Source: Planctomycetota bacterium
GTDB lineage: Bacteria; Planctomycetota; UBA1135; GCA-002686595
Assembly (NCBI GenBank): GCA_002686265.1
Contig: NZBA01000084.1
Span: forward strand, 1-48,256
Reading direction: 5' to 3'
DNA length: 48,256 bases
The notes under the pieces are model-generated. The model searched no databases. It was not told where the DNA came from and worked only from the letters and a program-made list of their open reading frames with translations. Numbering within the stretch: position 1 is the stretch's first letter; each line of letters starts with the position of its first letter. Both the position numbers and the translations under genes were made by a program. Below, piece by piece: positions 26,808 through 35,615 of the stretch.

Positions 26808-28180
26808 TCCCCGCGCGCCGGCTCCTGATTGCGGTAGGCGTGCTGCTCGCGGCCTCGCTCGCCGTTTCGTTCCACACGGGTCTGCGGCCTCTGCTCTGGG
26901 TCGCGGACATCGCCCTGCTACTGGCCTGCGTCAGCGACTTCGCCCTGACCCCTTCGCCGGCGCGGCTGGGCGTGGTCCGCAATGTCGACGAGCGCGTCGG
27001 CCTCGGCGTGGAGTTCGAGCGCCGCGTCGTCGTCGATCCCGGCCGCGCCGCCGGCCTGCGCCTCGAGCTGCGCGAGCAGTTCGCCGCGGCCTTCGAGGTG
27101 ACTGGACGCGAGGCCGGCGGCGGAGCTCTCGCTTCTCCAGCACCCGGGGAAGACCCGACCGGCGGACCCGATCGCCTGCGCCTGCCGCGCTCGGGGCAGG
27201 CCGTCCTGCGTCGTCGCTACCGCTCGCTCGGGCGCGGTGTACAGCACCTCGGCGACCTGCGCCTGCGCCTGTGCGGCCCTCTGGGCCTGATCGAGCGTCA
27301 GGCGCGCCTGCGCGGGGTGCAGGCGATCGCCGTCGAGCCCGCCTTGCTCGGGCTGCGCCGCACCCTGCGCCTGGCGGTCTCGGAGCGCTGGGCCGAGCTG
27401 GGAGTGCGCCGCCTGCGGCGCAAGGGGGGCCACACGGAGTTCGAGTCCCTGCGCGATTACGTGGGCGGTGACGATCCCCGCCTGATCGACTGGAAGGCCT
27501 TCGCGCGCCACGGCCGCCCAATCGTGCGCGAGCTCCAGGAGGAGCGCGGCCAGGAGCTGATCGTCTTGATCGACGTCGGCCGTCGCATGGGGGCGACGAG
27601 CGCCGAGGACGACCTCGCCGGCTGGAGCAAGCTCGACCACGCCCTGGACGCCGGCCTGGAGCTGGCGGCCGTGGCGCTCGAGGCCGGCGACCGGGTCGGC
27701 ATGGCTGCCTTCGACGACCGCCTGAGGGTCTTCGTCGCCCCGGCTCGGGGGCGCCGCCAGCTCGGTCGCTTGCGGGAAGCGCACTTCGACCTGCAGCCGA
27801 CCAGGCGGGAGACCGATCTCGCTCGTGTCCTGCAAGAGCTCTCCCTCCAGCACCGGAGGCGGGCCTTGCTGGCGATCCTGAGTGATCTGGACGACCCTCT
27901 CTCCCTGCCGCGCCAGCGCCGCGCCCTGCGCGCCGGCTCGCGCCGTCACGCGATCGTGCTGGCGACCCTCGACGATCCCTCGATCCGTCGCGCCGCCTCG
28001 CGCGCCGGCGACGCTCCCGCCGCCGTGCGCGCCGCCGCTCTCGACTTGCGCGCCGAGCGCGCGCGAGGAGTGCGCGACCTGCGACGCACGGGCGCACGCG
28101 TGCTCGACAGCCTCCCCGCCGACGCCGCCGGCCCGATGCTCGGCGCTTGGTTGGACGAGCGCCGCGGCGCGCCGCGGTGA
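26804..28180 (+). CDS. DUF58 / VWA-like domain protein, probable CTG start (458 aa)
   Basis: Two N-terminal membrane helices (RRLLIAVGVLLAASLAV and PLLWVADIALLLACV) are followed by a beta-rich region. The DUF58 core has the family signature FESLRDYVGGDDPRLIDWKA, then ARHGRPIVRELQEERGQ and a VWA-like LIVLIDVGRRMG, where the metal-site serine pattern DxSxS is not kept. DUF58 proteins are the VWA partners of MoxR ATPases. CTG 26804 was chosen over GTG 26840 because it follows a perfect AGGAGG and adds the positively charged segment IPARR that should orient the first helix. It is the last gene of the five-gene operon. Confidence 0.85.
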   Translation: MIPARRLLIAVGVLLAASLAVSFHTGLRPLLWVADIALLLACVSDFALTPSPARLGVVRNVDERVGLGVEFERRVVVDPGRAAGLRLELREQFAAAFEVTGREAGGGALASPAPGEDPTGGPDRLRLPRSGQAVLRRRYRSLGRGVQHLGDLRLRLCGPLGLIERQARLRGVQAIAVEPALLGLRRTLRLAVSERWAELGVRRLRRKGGHTEFESLRDYVGGDDPRLIDWKAFARHGRPIVRELQEERGQELIVLIDVGRRMGATSAEDDLAGWSKLDHALDAGLELAAVALEAGDRVGMAAFDDRLRVFVAPARGRRQLGRLREAHFDLQPTRRETDLARVLQELSLQHRRRALLAILSDLDDPLSLPRQRRALRAGSRRHAIVLATLDDPSIRRAASRAGDAPAAVRAAALDLRAERARGVRDLRRTGARVLDSLPADAAGPMLGAWLDERRGAPR

Positions 28181-28687
28181 GCACACCCCCCCTCGGGGCG
28201 GTGCGTGTGTCGTTGCCCTCTCCTGACCCGGCTACCGAGCCCGAAGACGGGCGAGAACAGCGAAACGGGCTCCACGGGCGAGCGGTTCCCCATCATCCAT
28301 CGCGCAGTTCACGCTCACCTCGCAGTTGCGTCACGCATTGATAGAGCAAGAGATTCCAGGGATCCGGGTCCCACAGGGACTTCGCTTCTTCACTCTGGTG
28401 GTTCTCGGCTCGATCGCGAGGTACGCGGCGTGGTCGAGTGCGATGGGGGGCACGTCACTCCTCACTTGACTCTCGTTCTCACAAGACCTCTCTCTGGGGT
28501 CATGCCGGAGCACCTGCGGATTCCTGTAACGTCTCCCGTCTCCGCGCGCTCGACACTGTATGAGACAAGGGAAGAAGCTCGTGCGCTCCAGACACCGGGG
28601 CTTGGGCCGCGGCCCGCTTGGAAACCGGGCGCGGGAGGCGTGGGACGCGCCCGCCGCACGCGGTTGTCGGGAGCAGGAGGGTGAGGC
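28181..28687. other. 507-bp intergenic region
   Basis: No gene is supported. Third-position GC preference is lost in every frame. A complex hairpin (CACAC...GTGTG enclosing CCCC/GGGG) at about 28182-28212 may end the upstream operon. TTGACT at 28466-28471 resembles a -35 box, but no good -10 follows. A consensus AGGAGG at 28675-28680 belongs to the next gene. The region marks the upstream edge of an accessory block. Confidence 0.5.
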
Positions 28688-29494
28688 GTGAAGGCGTCCC
28701 GAGGAGTCGGAGAGACGATCAGCATCGCCTTCGGCCTGTTGGTGGGCTCCACCACGCACGGCTGGGTCCATGCCGGAGAGGGAGCTGGGGCGACCGACGG
28801 ACCGAGGCACGAGACTCCCTCGGTTGCGCTGGGCGACGGACCCTCCCCCCGACTTCCGGTGCCGGGCCCCTCGGCCCAGGCGGAGCCCGAGACGCCCTCG
28901 CCCCACTGGCCGGATTGGTCCGTCGATCCCGAGCGCGCCCTGATCTACTCGCCGCTCGCCATCGATACCGGCTGGGCGAACGACATCGAAGCACCGGACC
29001 CCGATGCGACGCGCGCGGAGTTCGAGCGGTACATGGAGGAGTACCGCTTGGACTACCTGCGGACGAGGCACGATCTCCTCGTGCGTAGTCTGGTTCAGTT
29101 GGAGACCGCCAAGCCCGGGCGTGGTGAGTACAAGCAACTGTTCACTTACTTGGGCTTGGAGAGCATCGCGATGCTCCAGGACATCGAGCGAAGGGGTCAC
29201 CTGATCTTCAACGAGGAGGTGATCCTGAGCACCCCAGAGCCTGGGCTCTCGCACCGGTTCGTCTCGGGGAACTCCTGGTATGAAGTGCACGTGGACGAGT
29301 ATCCGGAGTTCTTCGACATCCAGCTCGACTGGGCGACGAGCGAGGTGCCGGGTTCGGCTCTTCCGGGGTTCCCCGACACGGTCACCCGGCGGTGGGATCC
29401 CCTGCCCCAGCACGCCATCGACCAGCTGCACTACCGCGTCGGCCTCGCGATCGACCGTTTCCTCGTGATCTGGGACCAGGAGGGCGGGCAGTGA
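28688..29494 (+). CDS. exported protein, paralogue A of an unrecognised pair (268 aa)
   Basis: GTG 28688 is preceded by AGGAGG with 7-base spacing. The N-terminus (ISIAFGLLVGSTTHGWVHAG) is a likely signal peptide, followed by a Pro/Glu-rich linker to about residue 75. The C-terminal about 190 residues are clearly related to the protein encoded at 30263-31093. Both share IYSPLAIDTGWA / QYSRLAIDTGWA, a helical segment with DYLRTRHDLLVRSLVQLE / DYMRGSHDYLVRALVNLE, and the near-identical HRFVSGNSWYEVHVDEYPEF / HRFVSGNYWYEVHVDEFPEF. No known domain is recognised. The conserved Trp, His, Asp and Glu residues could form a binding or active site, but that is speculation. It precedes a Cys-rich protein gene. 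Confidence 0.78.
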   Translation: MKASRGVGETISIAFGLLVGSTTHGWVHAGEGAGATDGPRHETPSVALGDGPSPRLPVPGPSAQAEPETPSPHWPDWSVDPERALIYSPLAIDTGWANDIEAPDPDATRAEFERYMEEYRLDYLRTRHDLLVRSLVQLETAKPGRGEYKQLFTYLGLESIAMLQDIERRGHLIFNEEVILSTPEPGLSHRFVSGNSWYEVHVDEYPEFFDIQLDWATSEVPGSALPGFPDTVTRRWDPLPQHAIDQLHYRVGLAIDRFLVIWDQEGGQ

Positions 29495-29497
29495 GAA

Positions 29498-29523
29498 GGC
29501 CCGGCGGCAGGCGGGGCCGGGCC
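29498..29523 (+). terminator. GC-rich hairpin after paralogue A
   Basis: GGCCCGGC (29498-29505) pairs with GCCGGGCC (29516-29523) over a 10-nt loop, 3 bases after the stop codon. There is no T-tract, so it may be an intrinsic terminator of a weak kind or an RNA-stabilising structure between genes. Confidence 0.4.
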
Positions 29524-29685
29524 CGCGCGGAGCAGAGAACCGCCCTCGAGGCCGACTCCCACGACGGTCGGTCCCAGGGTAGGGGCGGTACACAGCCCTG
29601 GAGTCGCAGGCGCACACCGCGGTCGGAAGGCACCGGAGATTCTCCCTGGTGCGGGCTGCGGGACGTCTTGGTACGGAGGACCCTG

Positions 29686-30251
29686 ATGGAGAACGCGATG
29701 GACGAGAAGACTCGGGTTCGAGGAAACGACCGACGCGGTGTCTTGCGCACCGCGAGCCGCATGCTGCTCTGGGCGTGGGCTCTCTTCGCGGGCTCTCTCG
29801 CCGCGAGCGCGCAAGTGCCTTGCCCGCAGCCGACCCAAGGCTGTCCGCTCGTCTGCGGCGAGACTACGAGCGTGGACTGCTCGGGCCAGGTGCCGCCCGG
29901 GGTCACGTTCCAGGTCTTCTTCGCTGGCAGCGGGACGGGATCGCGAGCGTCGCCAACTGCCCGGGAGGAGGCACCTGCGGCACCTGTTGCTCGTGCTGGG
30001 GGTACCTCCAGATGATCTTCAACGCCGCCGGCACCGGCTACCACGTGTGCTACACCGCCGACGGCGGGACCACCTGGGGTGTGTCCGGGCCGGGAACGAA
30101 CCGCATCCTCATCAGGACGGACTGCGGCCAGGCGGGTGACTCCTACCGCGTCGTCCTGCGCTCACCGGGCTCCACTTGTGCCGACGAGCTCTCCGCGGGC
30201 GTGCAACGCTCCTGCACCGCCTGGCTCGCCTGCGGTTGCCCGAACGACTAG
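29686..30251 (+). pseudogene. Cys-rich secreted protein gene with a 1-base frameshift
   Basis: ATG 29686 (GGAGGA 5 bases upstream) opens a protein with an Arg-rich n-region, the membrane segment SRMLLWAWALFAGSLAASA and a mature start QVPCPQPTQGCPLVCGE. Around 29932-29940 the coding signal moves to another frame. Restoring one G in ACGGGATC would give FFAGSGTG followed by IASVANCPGGGTCGTCCSCW and a continuous 188-aa protein ending at the TAG 30249-30251. The joined protein has about 15 cysteines and should be disulfide-rich and exported. Either the gene is broken by a single deletion or the read has one G too few; the coding signal on both sides suggests the event is recent or artificial. No family is recognised. 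It lies between two exported paralogues. Confidence 0.65.
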
Positions 30252-30262
30252 GTGGACGGATC

Positions 30263-31093
30263 ATGACGAACTCGACCGGCAGGGATGGAGCGGGCGCCGC
30301 CTGGTTGCGCTGGTTGGCACTCGTGGCGGCGGCGTCCCTACTGGGCTACTTCGGCCGGGCCATGCTGGTCGGCGGTCCTGGGGAGGAGGACGCCATCGAG
30401 CGAGTGGCTTGGGGCGAAGGGAGCGCGTCGAGTCGATCCGCTGGACGGCTGCGGAGCGGCGTCGGCGGTGAGTGCAGGCCAGTCGTCGACGCTCCGACCG
30501 AACCCGGTCCTTCCGCGCCGACTCAGTCGCCTTCGCCCCTCGTGGATCCACTACGGGCAGCGCAGTACTCCCGCCTCGCGATCGACACGGGGTGGGCTGA
30601 CGAGCTCGATCCGCCTCCGGAGCTCGGCGCGCCTCGCGAGGTGGTCCTCAGGTACGTCGAGGACCACCGCATGGACTACATGCGCGGCTCCCACGACTAC
30701 CTCGTGCGGGCGCTGGTCAATCTGGAGGACCTCAGGCCGGGGTCCTGGAGGTACAACATGGAGCTCGCCAACCTCGCAACGGAGAGCGCGAAGCTGATCC
30801 TGCAGCTGCAGAACCGCAACACGCCGCTCATCAACGAGGGCGTGAACCTCAATACTGACGATCCTTCCACCCATCGGTTCGTCTCGGGGAACTACTGGTA
30901 CGAGGTCCACGTCGACGAGTTCCCCGAGTTCCTCGCCCTCAACACGATGGAGGCCATGGTTCCGAACGAGGAGGGGATCCCGACCTGGGCTCCGGTCTCT
31001 CCACAGACGGTCGAGCTCATGCACTACCGGTCCCAGCAGGCGATCGAGTCGTTCCTCGCGGAGTGGGAGGCGCAGCTCCCCTCAGGCGGTTGA
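30263..31093 (+). CDS. exported/membrane-anchored protein, paralogue B of an unrecognised pair (276 aa)
   Basis: The N-terminus has a charged stretch then a single hydrophobic helix (WLRWLALVAAASLLGYFG), followed by a low-complexity Ser/Pro linker to about residue 95. The C-terminal about 180 residues align end to end with the protein encoded at 28688-29494, including AIDTGWA, the DYMRGSHDYLVRALVNLEDL helix and RFVSGNYWYEVHVDEFPEF. ATG 30263 follows the Cys-rich gene by 11 bases, so these two are probably co-transcribed. Function is unknown. The shared block and the different N-termini suggest duplication followed by divergence of the export or anchor region. Confidence 0.78.
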   Translation: MTNSTGRDGAGAAWLRWLALVAAASLLGYFGRAMLVGGPGEEDAIERVAWGEGSASSRSAGRLRSGVGGECRPVVDAPTEPGPSAPTQSPSPLVDPLRAAQYSRLAIDTGWADELDPPPELGAPREVVLRYVEDHRMDYMRGSHDYLVRALVNLEDLRPGSWRYNMELANLATESAKLILQLQNRNTPLINEGVNLNTDDPSTHRFVSGNYWYEVHVDEFPEFLALNTMEAMVPNEEGIPTWAPVSPQTVELMHYRSQQAIESFLAEWEAQLPSGG

Positions 31094-31094
31094 T

Positions 31095-31112
31095 GGCAGG
31101 GGGGACCCCGCC
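31095..31112. terminator. hairpin between convergent genes
   Basis: GGC-A-GGGG (31095-31102) pairs with CCCC-GCC (31106-31112) with a bulged A and a 3-nt loop, just after the stop of paralogue B and before the stop of the convergent gene. It is a plausible bidirectional transcription stop. Confidence 0.4.
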
Positions 31113-31188
31113 GCACCCTCCGCGCCCCGCCGCCCGACGGGTCGCCTCGCGCGTGGATGTCGGGGATGCCGTCGCGCCGCGGGCCTGA

Positions 31189-34100
31189 TCAGAACCAGCT
31201 GACCGCGAAGCCGTTGGTCAGGTTGAAGCCGCTGCCGCAGGGACCGCCGTTGGGATCGCGGTACCACAGCTGGTAGTAGCGCGTGTCGCCCGGGGAGACC
31301 GCGCCGTCCTGGGAGATCGAGGGGTCGCCGGCCTGTGGATAGGCGACCGTGCCGGACGCATCGGGGACCAGGACGTGGATCCGGATCACGCCGCCCCCCG
31401 AGCAGCGCAGGCCGTCGCCGAAGGGCACGCCCGACCCGCCGTTGAGGGCCGTGGTGCCCTGGAAGAGCAGGGCGGGCTGGGAACCCAGCAGGTTGGAGCC
31501 GCGCAGTATCAAGCTGTCGGCCGCCGTGTTCGGCACACCCTCGCCGTAGAGGAGCGCGCCCGCGCCCGTGGAGTTTGCACAACCGCCGGGGCCGCCGGGA
31601 TCCTCGTTGGTGCAGGGGCAGGCGGTGCCGCCGCCGTCACCGAGGCAGAAGGGGACGCCGGTGGGCAGGGGGTAGTCATCGGGGTCGGCGGGGTCGCTGC
31701 CGTAGTCGAGCTCGTCGCGGTCGTAGTGGCCGTCCTCGTCGCGGTCGATGCCGATGCGCGTCTCGCTCCCGCCGGGCACCAGGGTGAAGGTGATCTCGCT
31801 GCCCACGGCGGCGAGGGCCTTGACCGCACCCGACCACAAGAGCTCGTCGGCCCGGTCGGTCTGGAACAGGCCCAGGCCGAGGTGCGTCGCACCACGCTGT
31901 TCGCCGACCACGACTCCCTTGACGATCAGGCCCAGGCGCGGGTGCTCGGAGAGCTCGATCATCTCGTCGATCAGTGCCAGCTGGGCGGGGTCGGCGGTGG
32001 CCGCGTCCACCAGGGTCGTTTGCAGACCGACCGCCGCGTGGGAGTCCTTGCTCTCGGTTCCAGGCGGTTCGAGGAGGTCCGTCGGTGACCCCGCGGGCAG
32101 GTCCGAGCCGGCGAAGCTCAGCATGAAGGCCGTCAGGTCCGCTACGTCCTGCACGCTCTGAACCGAGAAGACGGGCTCGGTGACGAAGCGTGCGATGCTG
32201 TCCACGCTGCCGTCACCGATGAAGCCGAAACCCGACGTGTTCGACGTCTGCGTGAAGTCCATCCCGACCTTGTCGTAGAGATTCCGCAGCTGGGGTATCT
32301 TCATCGAGATGTTCGTCACGCCGTCCTGAGAAACCAGTGCGTGGTGACGCTCGCCCAGGGGGCCGGGCGGGATCTCGACGTAGGTCGAACCTTGCAGCGT
32401 GTAGTCGGTACCCATGCCGGTGGGGAGCGTGTGGCAGGTAGCGCAGGCGAAGAGGTTCGAGTCGAGCATGTGCGGCGGGCGAAAGATCGTGACGCCGCGC
32501 GCCGCGTCTCCGTTGGGAAGGGGCAGGCCGGCCGGTCCGAAACGCCCGGGCGTGTAGTGCCCCTCGAGGTCCATGTCGTCGGGCAGGCTGTTGTCGACGT
32601 TGCGGAAGGGGTTGGGCGGGAAGTAGAGCGTGGCCAGGAAGTCCTCGAACTCCTGCATCTCCGGCACCGTCAGCGTCGTGTCATCGCCCTGCAGGCCGGT
32701 GAACGCCCCGGCGAACTCCTCGAGGCCGTCCTTGTCGCCACGCCAGTGCAGGGGTTCCTTGCCGATGATGTCCTGCAAGGTCTGGGTCGTCATCGGGCCC
32801 TTCATCGGGTGCCAGTCCTCGAAGCCCGAGTTCAGCCCCGGCACGCCCATGCCCAGGTTCTGGCCCGAGACGGACTTCATGTCTCCGGCCGGGTTGCCGA
32901 GGTCCCAGGCGAGCCGGTCCATGCGCGCGTCCACGTGGCACGAGGCGCAGGCGAGTTGCCCCAGGCCCGAGTTCTTGTGGGTGTCGTAGAGGTGCTTGCG
33001 CCCGATCCCGATCGCCGCCGGCGAGGGGTCGTAGAAGCCGACCACGGCCGTCTCCAGCTCGGTCGTCGTGTCGACCACCGAGATCGACGCAGCGAACTTG
33101 TTGAGGACGTACAGGCGTCCGGCGTCCGCGTCGAGGGCCAGGCCCGTGGGGCCCTCTCCGACTTCGATCGTCGGCGCCAAGCCGGCGCGAGCGCCGGTGG
33201 AGTCGATCACGATCACGTTGTTCGAGCCCATTCCGCTCACCCAGGCTCTGTCACCCGACGGGTCCCATACGATCCCGCGCGGATCGCCGATGGCCAGGTC
33301 CCGCTCCGCCTGGGGGAGGGTCGGGACCGTGTAGTCCAGGTGTCCGTTGAGGTCCACGATCGCATTCGCGCCCAGGCTCAGCGGGTCCACGAGGGCGAGG
33401 TGCACGCGCACGAAGGTGCCGGTCAGGTTCGGCTCGAAGCGGATCTCGTTCGTGGCCTCGGTCCCGATCACCGCCACCTCGCCGCTGGTTGGGTGAACGC
33501 TCAACGCCATGCAGATGTTCATCAAATGGTCGGCGTAGGACACCGACAGGCTCTGCACGTCGACCACCGCCACGTCGTGGTCGTAGAGGTCCCAGCCCAC
33601 CGGGCGACCGGAGAGCCCGGCCTGGGGGCCGGAGACACCCAGGGTCCAGTCTCCGCCGCTGTCGTCCCACCACTGGCCCTGGTCGTCCTTGCGCACGATC
33701 AGGCTGACCCGCGGCGGGGCCGGGTTGAGCGGGTTCTGGGGAGGCGAGAAACCCGAGCCGGCGTTGGGCGGGGGGTTCTGCCCGCCGTGCGGGCCGAGAG
33801 ACTGGTTCACCACGTTCGGCGGGAACGCGATGCCGCCGGAGTCGAGGAGGCCTCCGCCGAGGACCGTGGTCGAGTTCCCCGAGTCGAAGATCGCCACGTA
33901 GACCCGGCTTCCGTCCGGACTCAGGACCATGGCGCGCGGGTCTTCTCCTTCGAGGTCGAGTGTGATCGGCGCAATCGAGAGGTCCGACGGGTCGTACACG
34001 AGCACGCTGTTCGCCTGGGAGCAAGACACGAAGGCGCGCTGGGGGACGCCGGCGAAGACCACGTCGCAGGGCTCGTCGGCAGTGTCGATCGTGGTGACGA

Positions 34101-34428
34101 CGTTCCCGCCGGTGAGGTCCACCACGCTCACGCTGTCGGAGATGTGGTTGACGACCCAGACCTCGGTGGGTGTTCGGAAGCGCACCGAGACCGGATCGAG
34201 GCCGACGGGGACCTCGAGGGCCAGCACGGGGGCCGCGCCGGTCGCGTCGAAGACCGCCAGGCGATTGTCGGCGGTGTTGACCGCGCACAGGACCGCCCCG
34301 TCGGCGGAGAGCGCGAGCGGCGAGACGTGGGGGCTCTCGTAGTTGACGAAGGAATCCTGCGCGCCGGCGGCGGCGGGCGAAATGGCGAGGGCCAGGGCAG
34401 AGAGCAGCGGGTGTCGTTCTCGTTGCAT
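31189..34428 (-). CDS. secreted beta-propeller / di-heme cytochrome c-like protein with Planctomycete C-terminal module (1079 aa)
   Basis: The N-terminal signal peptide (LLSALALAISPAAAGA) is followed by a YVTN-type beta-propeller (about 25-480) with repeated units such as SPDGSRVYVAIFDSGNSTTV and DADAGRLYVLNKFAASISVV. Two heme c sites follow, CASCH at about residue 494 and CATCH at about 662, in a cytochrome c peroxidase/MauG-like arrangement. A Ca-type segment DRDEDGHYDRDELDYGSDP links to a C-terminal module (about 935-1079) with FCLGDGGGTACPCTNEDPGG and YYQLWYRDPNGGPCGSGFNL, found at the ends of many secreted Planctomycetota proteins. An extracellular or periplasmic redox role is likely; substrate unknown. 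ATG 34428 has GGAGG about 9 bases upstream. Confidence 0.83.
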   Translation of the reverse strand: MQRERHPLLSALALAISPAAAGAQDSFVNYESPHVSPLALSADGAVLCAVNTADNRLAVFDATGAAPVLALEVPVGLDPVSVRFRTPTEVWVVNHISDSVSVVDLTGGNVVTTIDTADEPCDVVFAGVPQRAFVSCSQANSVLVYDPSDLSIAPITLDLEGEDPRAMVLSPDGSRVYVAIFDSGNSTTVLGGGLLDSGGIAFPPNVVNQSLGPHGGQNPPPNAGSGFSPPQNPLNPAPPRVSLIVRKDDQGQWWDDSGGDWTLGVSGPQAGLSGRPVGWDLYDHDVAVVDVQSLSVSYADHLMNICMALSVHPTSGEVAVIGTEATNEIRFEPNLTGTFVRVHLALVDPLSLGANAIVDLNGHLDYTVPTLPQAERDLAIGDPRGIVWDPSGDRAWVSGMGSNNVIVIDSTGARAGLAPTIEVGEGPTGLALDADAGRLYVLNKFAASISVVDTTTELETAVVGFYDPSPAAIGIGRKHLYDTHKNSGLGQLACASCHVDARMDRLAWDLGNPAGDMKSVSGQNLGMGVPGLNSGFEDWHPMKGPMTTQTLQDIIGKEPLHWRGDKDGLEEFAGAFTGLQGDDTTLTVPEMQEFEDFLATLYFPPNPFRNVDNSLPDDMDLEGHYTPGRFGPAGLPLPNGDAARGVTIFRPPHMLDSNLFACATCHTLPTGMGTDYTLQGSTYVEIPPGPLGERHHALVSQDGVTNISMKIPQLRNLYDKVGMDFTQTSNTSGFGFIGDGSVDSIARFVTEPVFSVQSVQDVADLTAFMLSFAGSDLPAGSPTDLLEPPGTESKDSHAAVGLQTTLVDAATADPAQLALIDEMIELSEHPRLGLIVKGVVVGEQRGATHLGLGLFQTDRADELLWSGAVKALAAVGSEITFTLVPGGSETRIGIDRDEDGHYDRDELDYGSDPADPDDYPLPTGVPFCLGDGGGTACPCTNEDPGGPGGCANSTGAGALLYGEGVPNTAADSLILRGSNLLGSQPALLFQGTTALNGGSGVPFGDGLRCSGGGVIRIHVLVPDASGTVAYPQAGDPSISQDGAVSPGDTRYYQLWYRDPNGGPCGSGFNLTNGFAVSWF

Positions 34429-34589
34429 GCGGGGCGCCTCCAAGGGGCTTGCCGCCAGGTGGAGGGCAGGGAACAGGCTGGAGTGGAGGCGGGAGACAGG
34501 ATTCCCAGGATCTCGATATCACCTCCAGGATGCTCTACGGAGCACGATCCGTCTACCGGCCAAGACCATGACGCCGGCGATTGCGCCGG

Positions 34590-35615
34590 CTAGGGCCGTC
34601 GAAGGGCTCTGGCGCCCCGCGTGGGGCGCCGCGGGGAGTCGGCTCCTCGTCCGCCCACCAGGAGCCAGGCAAGGAAGGCCGCGACGCTCGCCAGCGCCGT
34701 CGTGACGCGTACTTCAGGGGAGGCGTGGGGGCTGACGAAGCCCTCGATCAGCCCGGCGATCGCCAGCATGGGGAAGACAGGTGCCAGGATGCGCCAGGCG
34801 CGGGCGCTCTCCAAGAGCATGGCGTGAGTCCGGCTCCAGGGGCCGGGCGCGATCCAGGCGCGCACGAGCACCAACCCCGCCAGTCCGGCCAGGACGATGG
34901 CCTGGATCTCCAAGGCACCGTGGCACCACAGGATCGAGGAGATCGACCCCGCCTGACCCCAGTGCGAAGCCACCGCCGTGTAGGCGCCGAGCATCAGTCC
35001 GTTCGTGCCCAAGACGTAGAGGAACAGCGGCGGCACGAGTCCGGCCGCGAAGAGCACTACGGCCACGCCCATGTTGTGGGCCATGATCCAGCCCGCGGTC
35101 TGGGGCGAGCGTCCGATGCCGAAGGTGAAGTTGCCGCGGAAAGGCTCGCCGTCGGCCGTCGCTTCCAGCTGGGCGATCTCCGCCGCGATGGCCTCGGGTT
35201 GGAAGAGGCTGAAGGCCAGGCCGAGGTCGGCGCGCACCGCGAACCAGGCCAGCAGGGCCAGGCCGTAGACGAGGGCGAAGGCCCCGGTCAACAGGCGCCA
35301 CTCGGCGCGCAGGGCGCGGGGGGACTCGACCAGCAGGAGTCTGTGGGCGCGCGCCCAGAGCCCGGAGTCGTCACGCTCGAGGTCGGAGAACAAGAGCGAG
35401 TGCGCGCGACCGACGAGCCGCCGCGTGTGCTCGAGCACGGCGGGATCCTCGTCGGCTGTCTCCAGCCGCGCGTAGATCGAGGAAGCGAAGCGATAGAGGT
35501 GCGGGAGGGCCGCCAGTTCCTCGTTGTCCAAGCGCCGCAAGGAGCGCCCCGAACCGCGCTCGATCAGCTCGCCCAGGCGCCGCAGGTACTCGTTTTCCTC
35601 CCTGGTCAGTTCCAA
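34590..35615 (-). CDS. stage II sporulation protein M (SpoIIM/DUF95)-like membrane protein
   Basis: The 341-aa protein has a helical cytoplasmic N-terminus (about 1-105) and five or six membrane helices. The SpoIIM-superfamily core is recognisable: NFTFGIGRSPQTAGWIMAHN, FLYVLGTNGLMLGAYTAVA, and the conserved WCHGALEIQAIVLAGLAGL. In bacteria that do not sporulate, this family accompanies RDD, MoxR, DUF58, DUF4129 and DUF4350 genes, all of which occur in this window but not adjacent to it. The start is TTG at 35615; an in-frame TAG lies 4 codons upstream, and no better start gives the full N-terminus. Confidence 0.87.
   Translation of the reverse strand: MELTREENEYLRRLGELIERGSGRSLRRLDNEELAALPHLYRFASSIYARLETADEDPAVLEHTRRLVGRAHSLLFSDLERDDSGLWARAHRLLLVESPRALRAEWRLLTGAFALVYGLALLAWFAVRADLGLAFSLFQPEAIAAEIAQLEATADGEPFRGNFTFGIGRSPQTAGWIMAHNMGVAVVLFAAGLVPPLFLYVLGTNGLMLGAYTAVASHWGQAGSISSILWCHGALEIQAIVLAGLAGLVLVRAWIAPGPWSRTHAMLLESARAWRILAPVFPMLAIAGLIEGFVSPHASPEVRVTTALASVAAFLAWLLVGGRGADSPRRPTRGARALRRP

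Noticed and set aside
28338..28469. 43-codon frame from TTG with a plausible peptide (QEIPGIRVPQGLRFFTLVVL)
   Set aside because: Third-position GC is low compared with real genes here, there is no ribosome-binding site and no recognised family.
29649..29937. Arg/Gly-rich open frame before the Cys-rich C-terminus as its real N-terminus
   Set aside because: It has no signal peptide or coding character, while the other frame gives a clear ribosome-binding site, signal peptide and matching mature start.
34590..35615. SpoIIM homologue as evidence of sporulation
   Set aside because: The family is widespread in non-sporulating bacteria with RDD/MoxR clusters, and no other sporulation gene is present.
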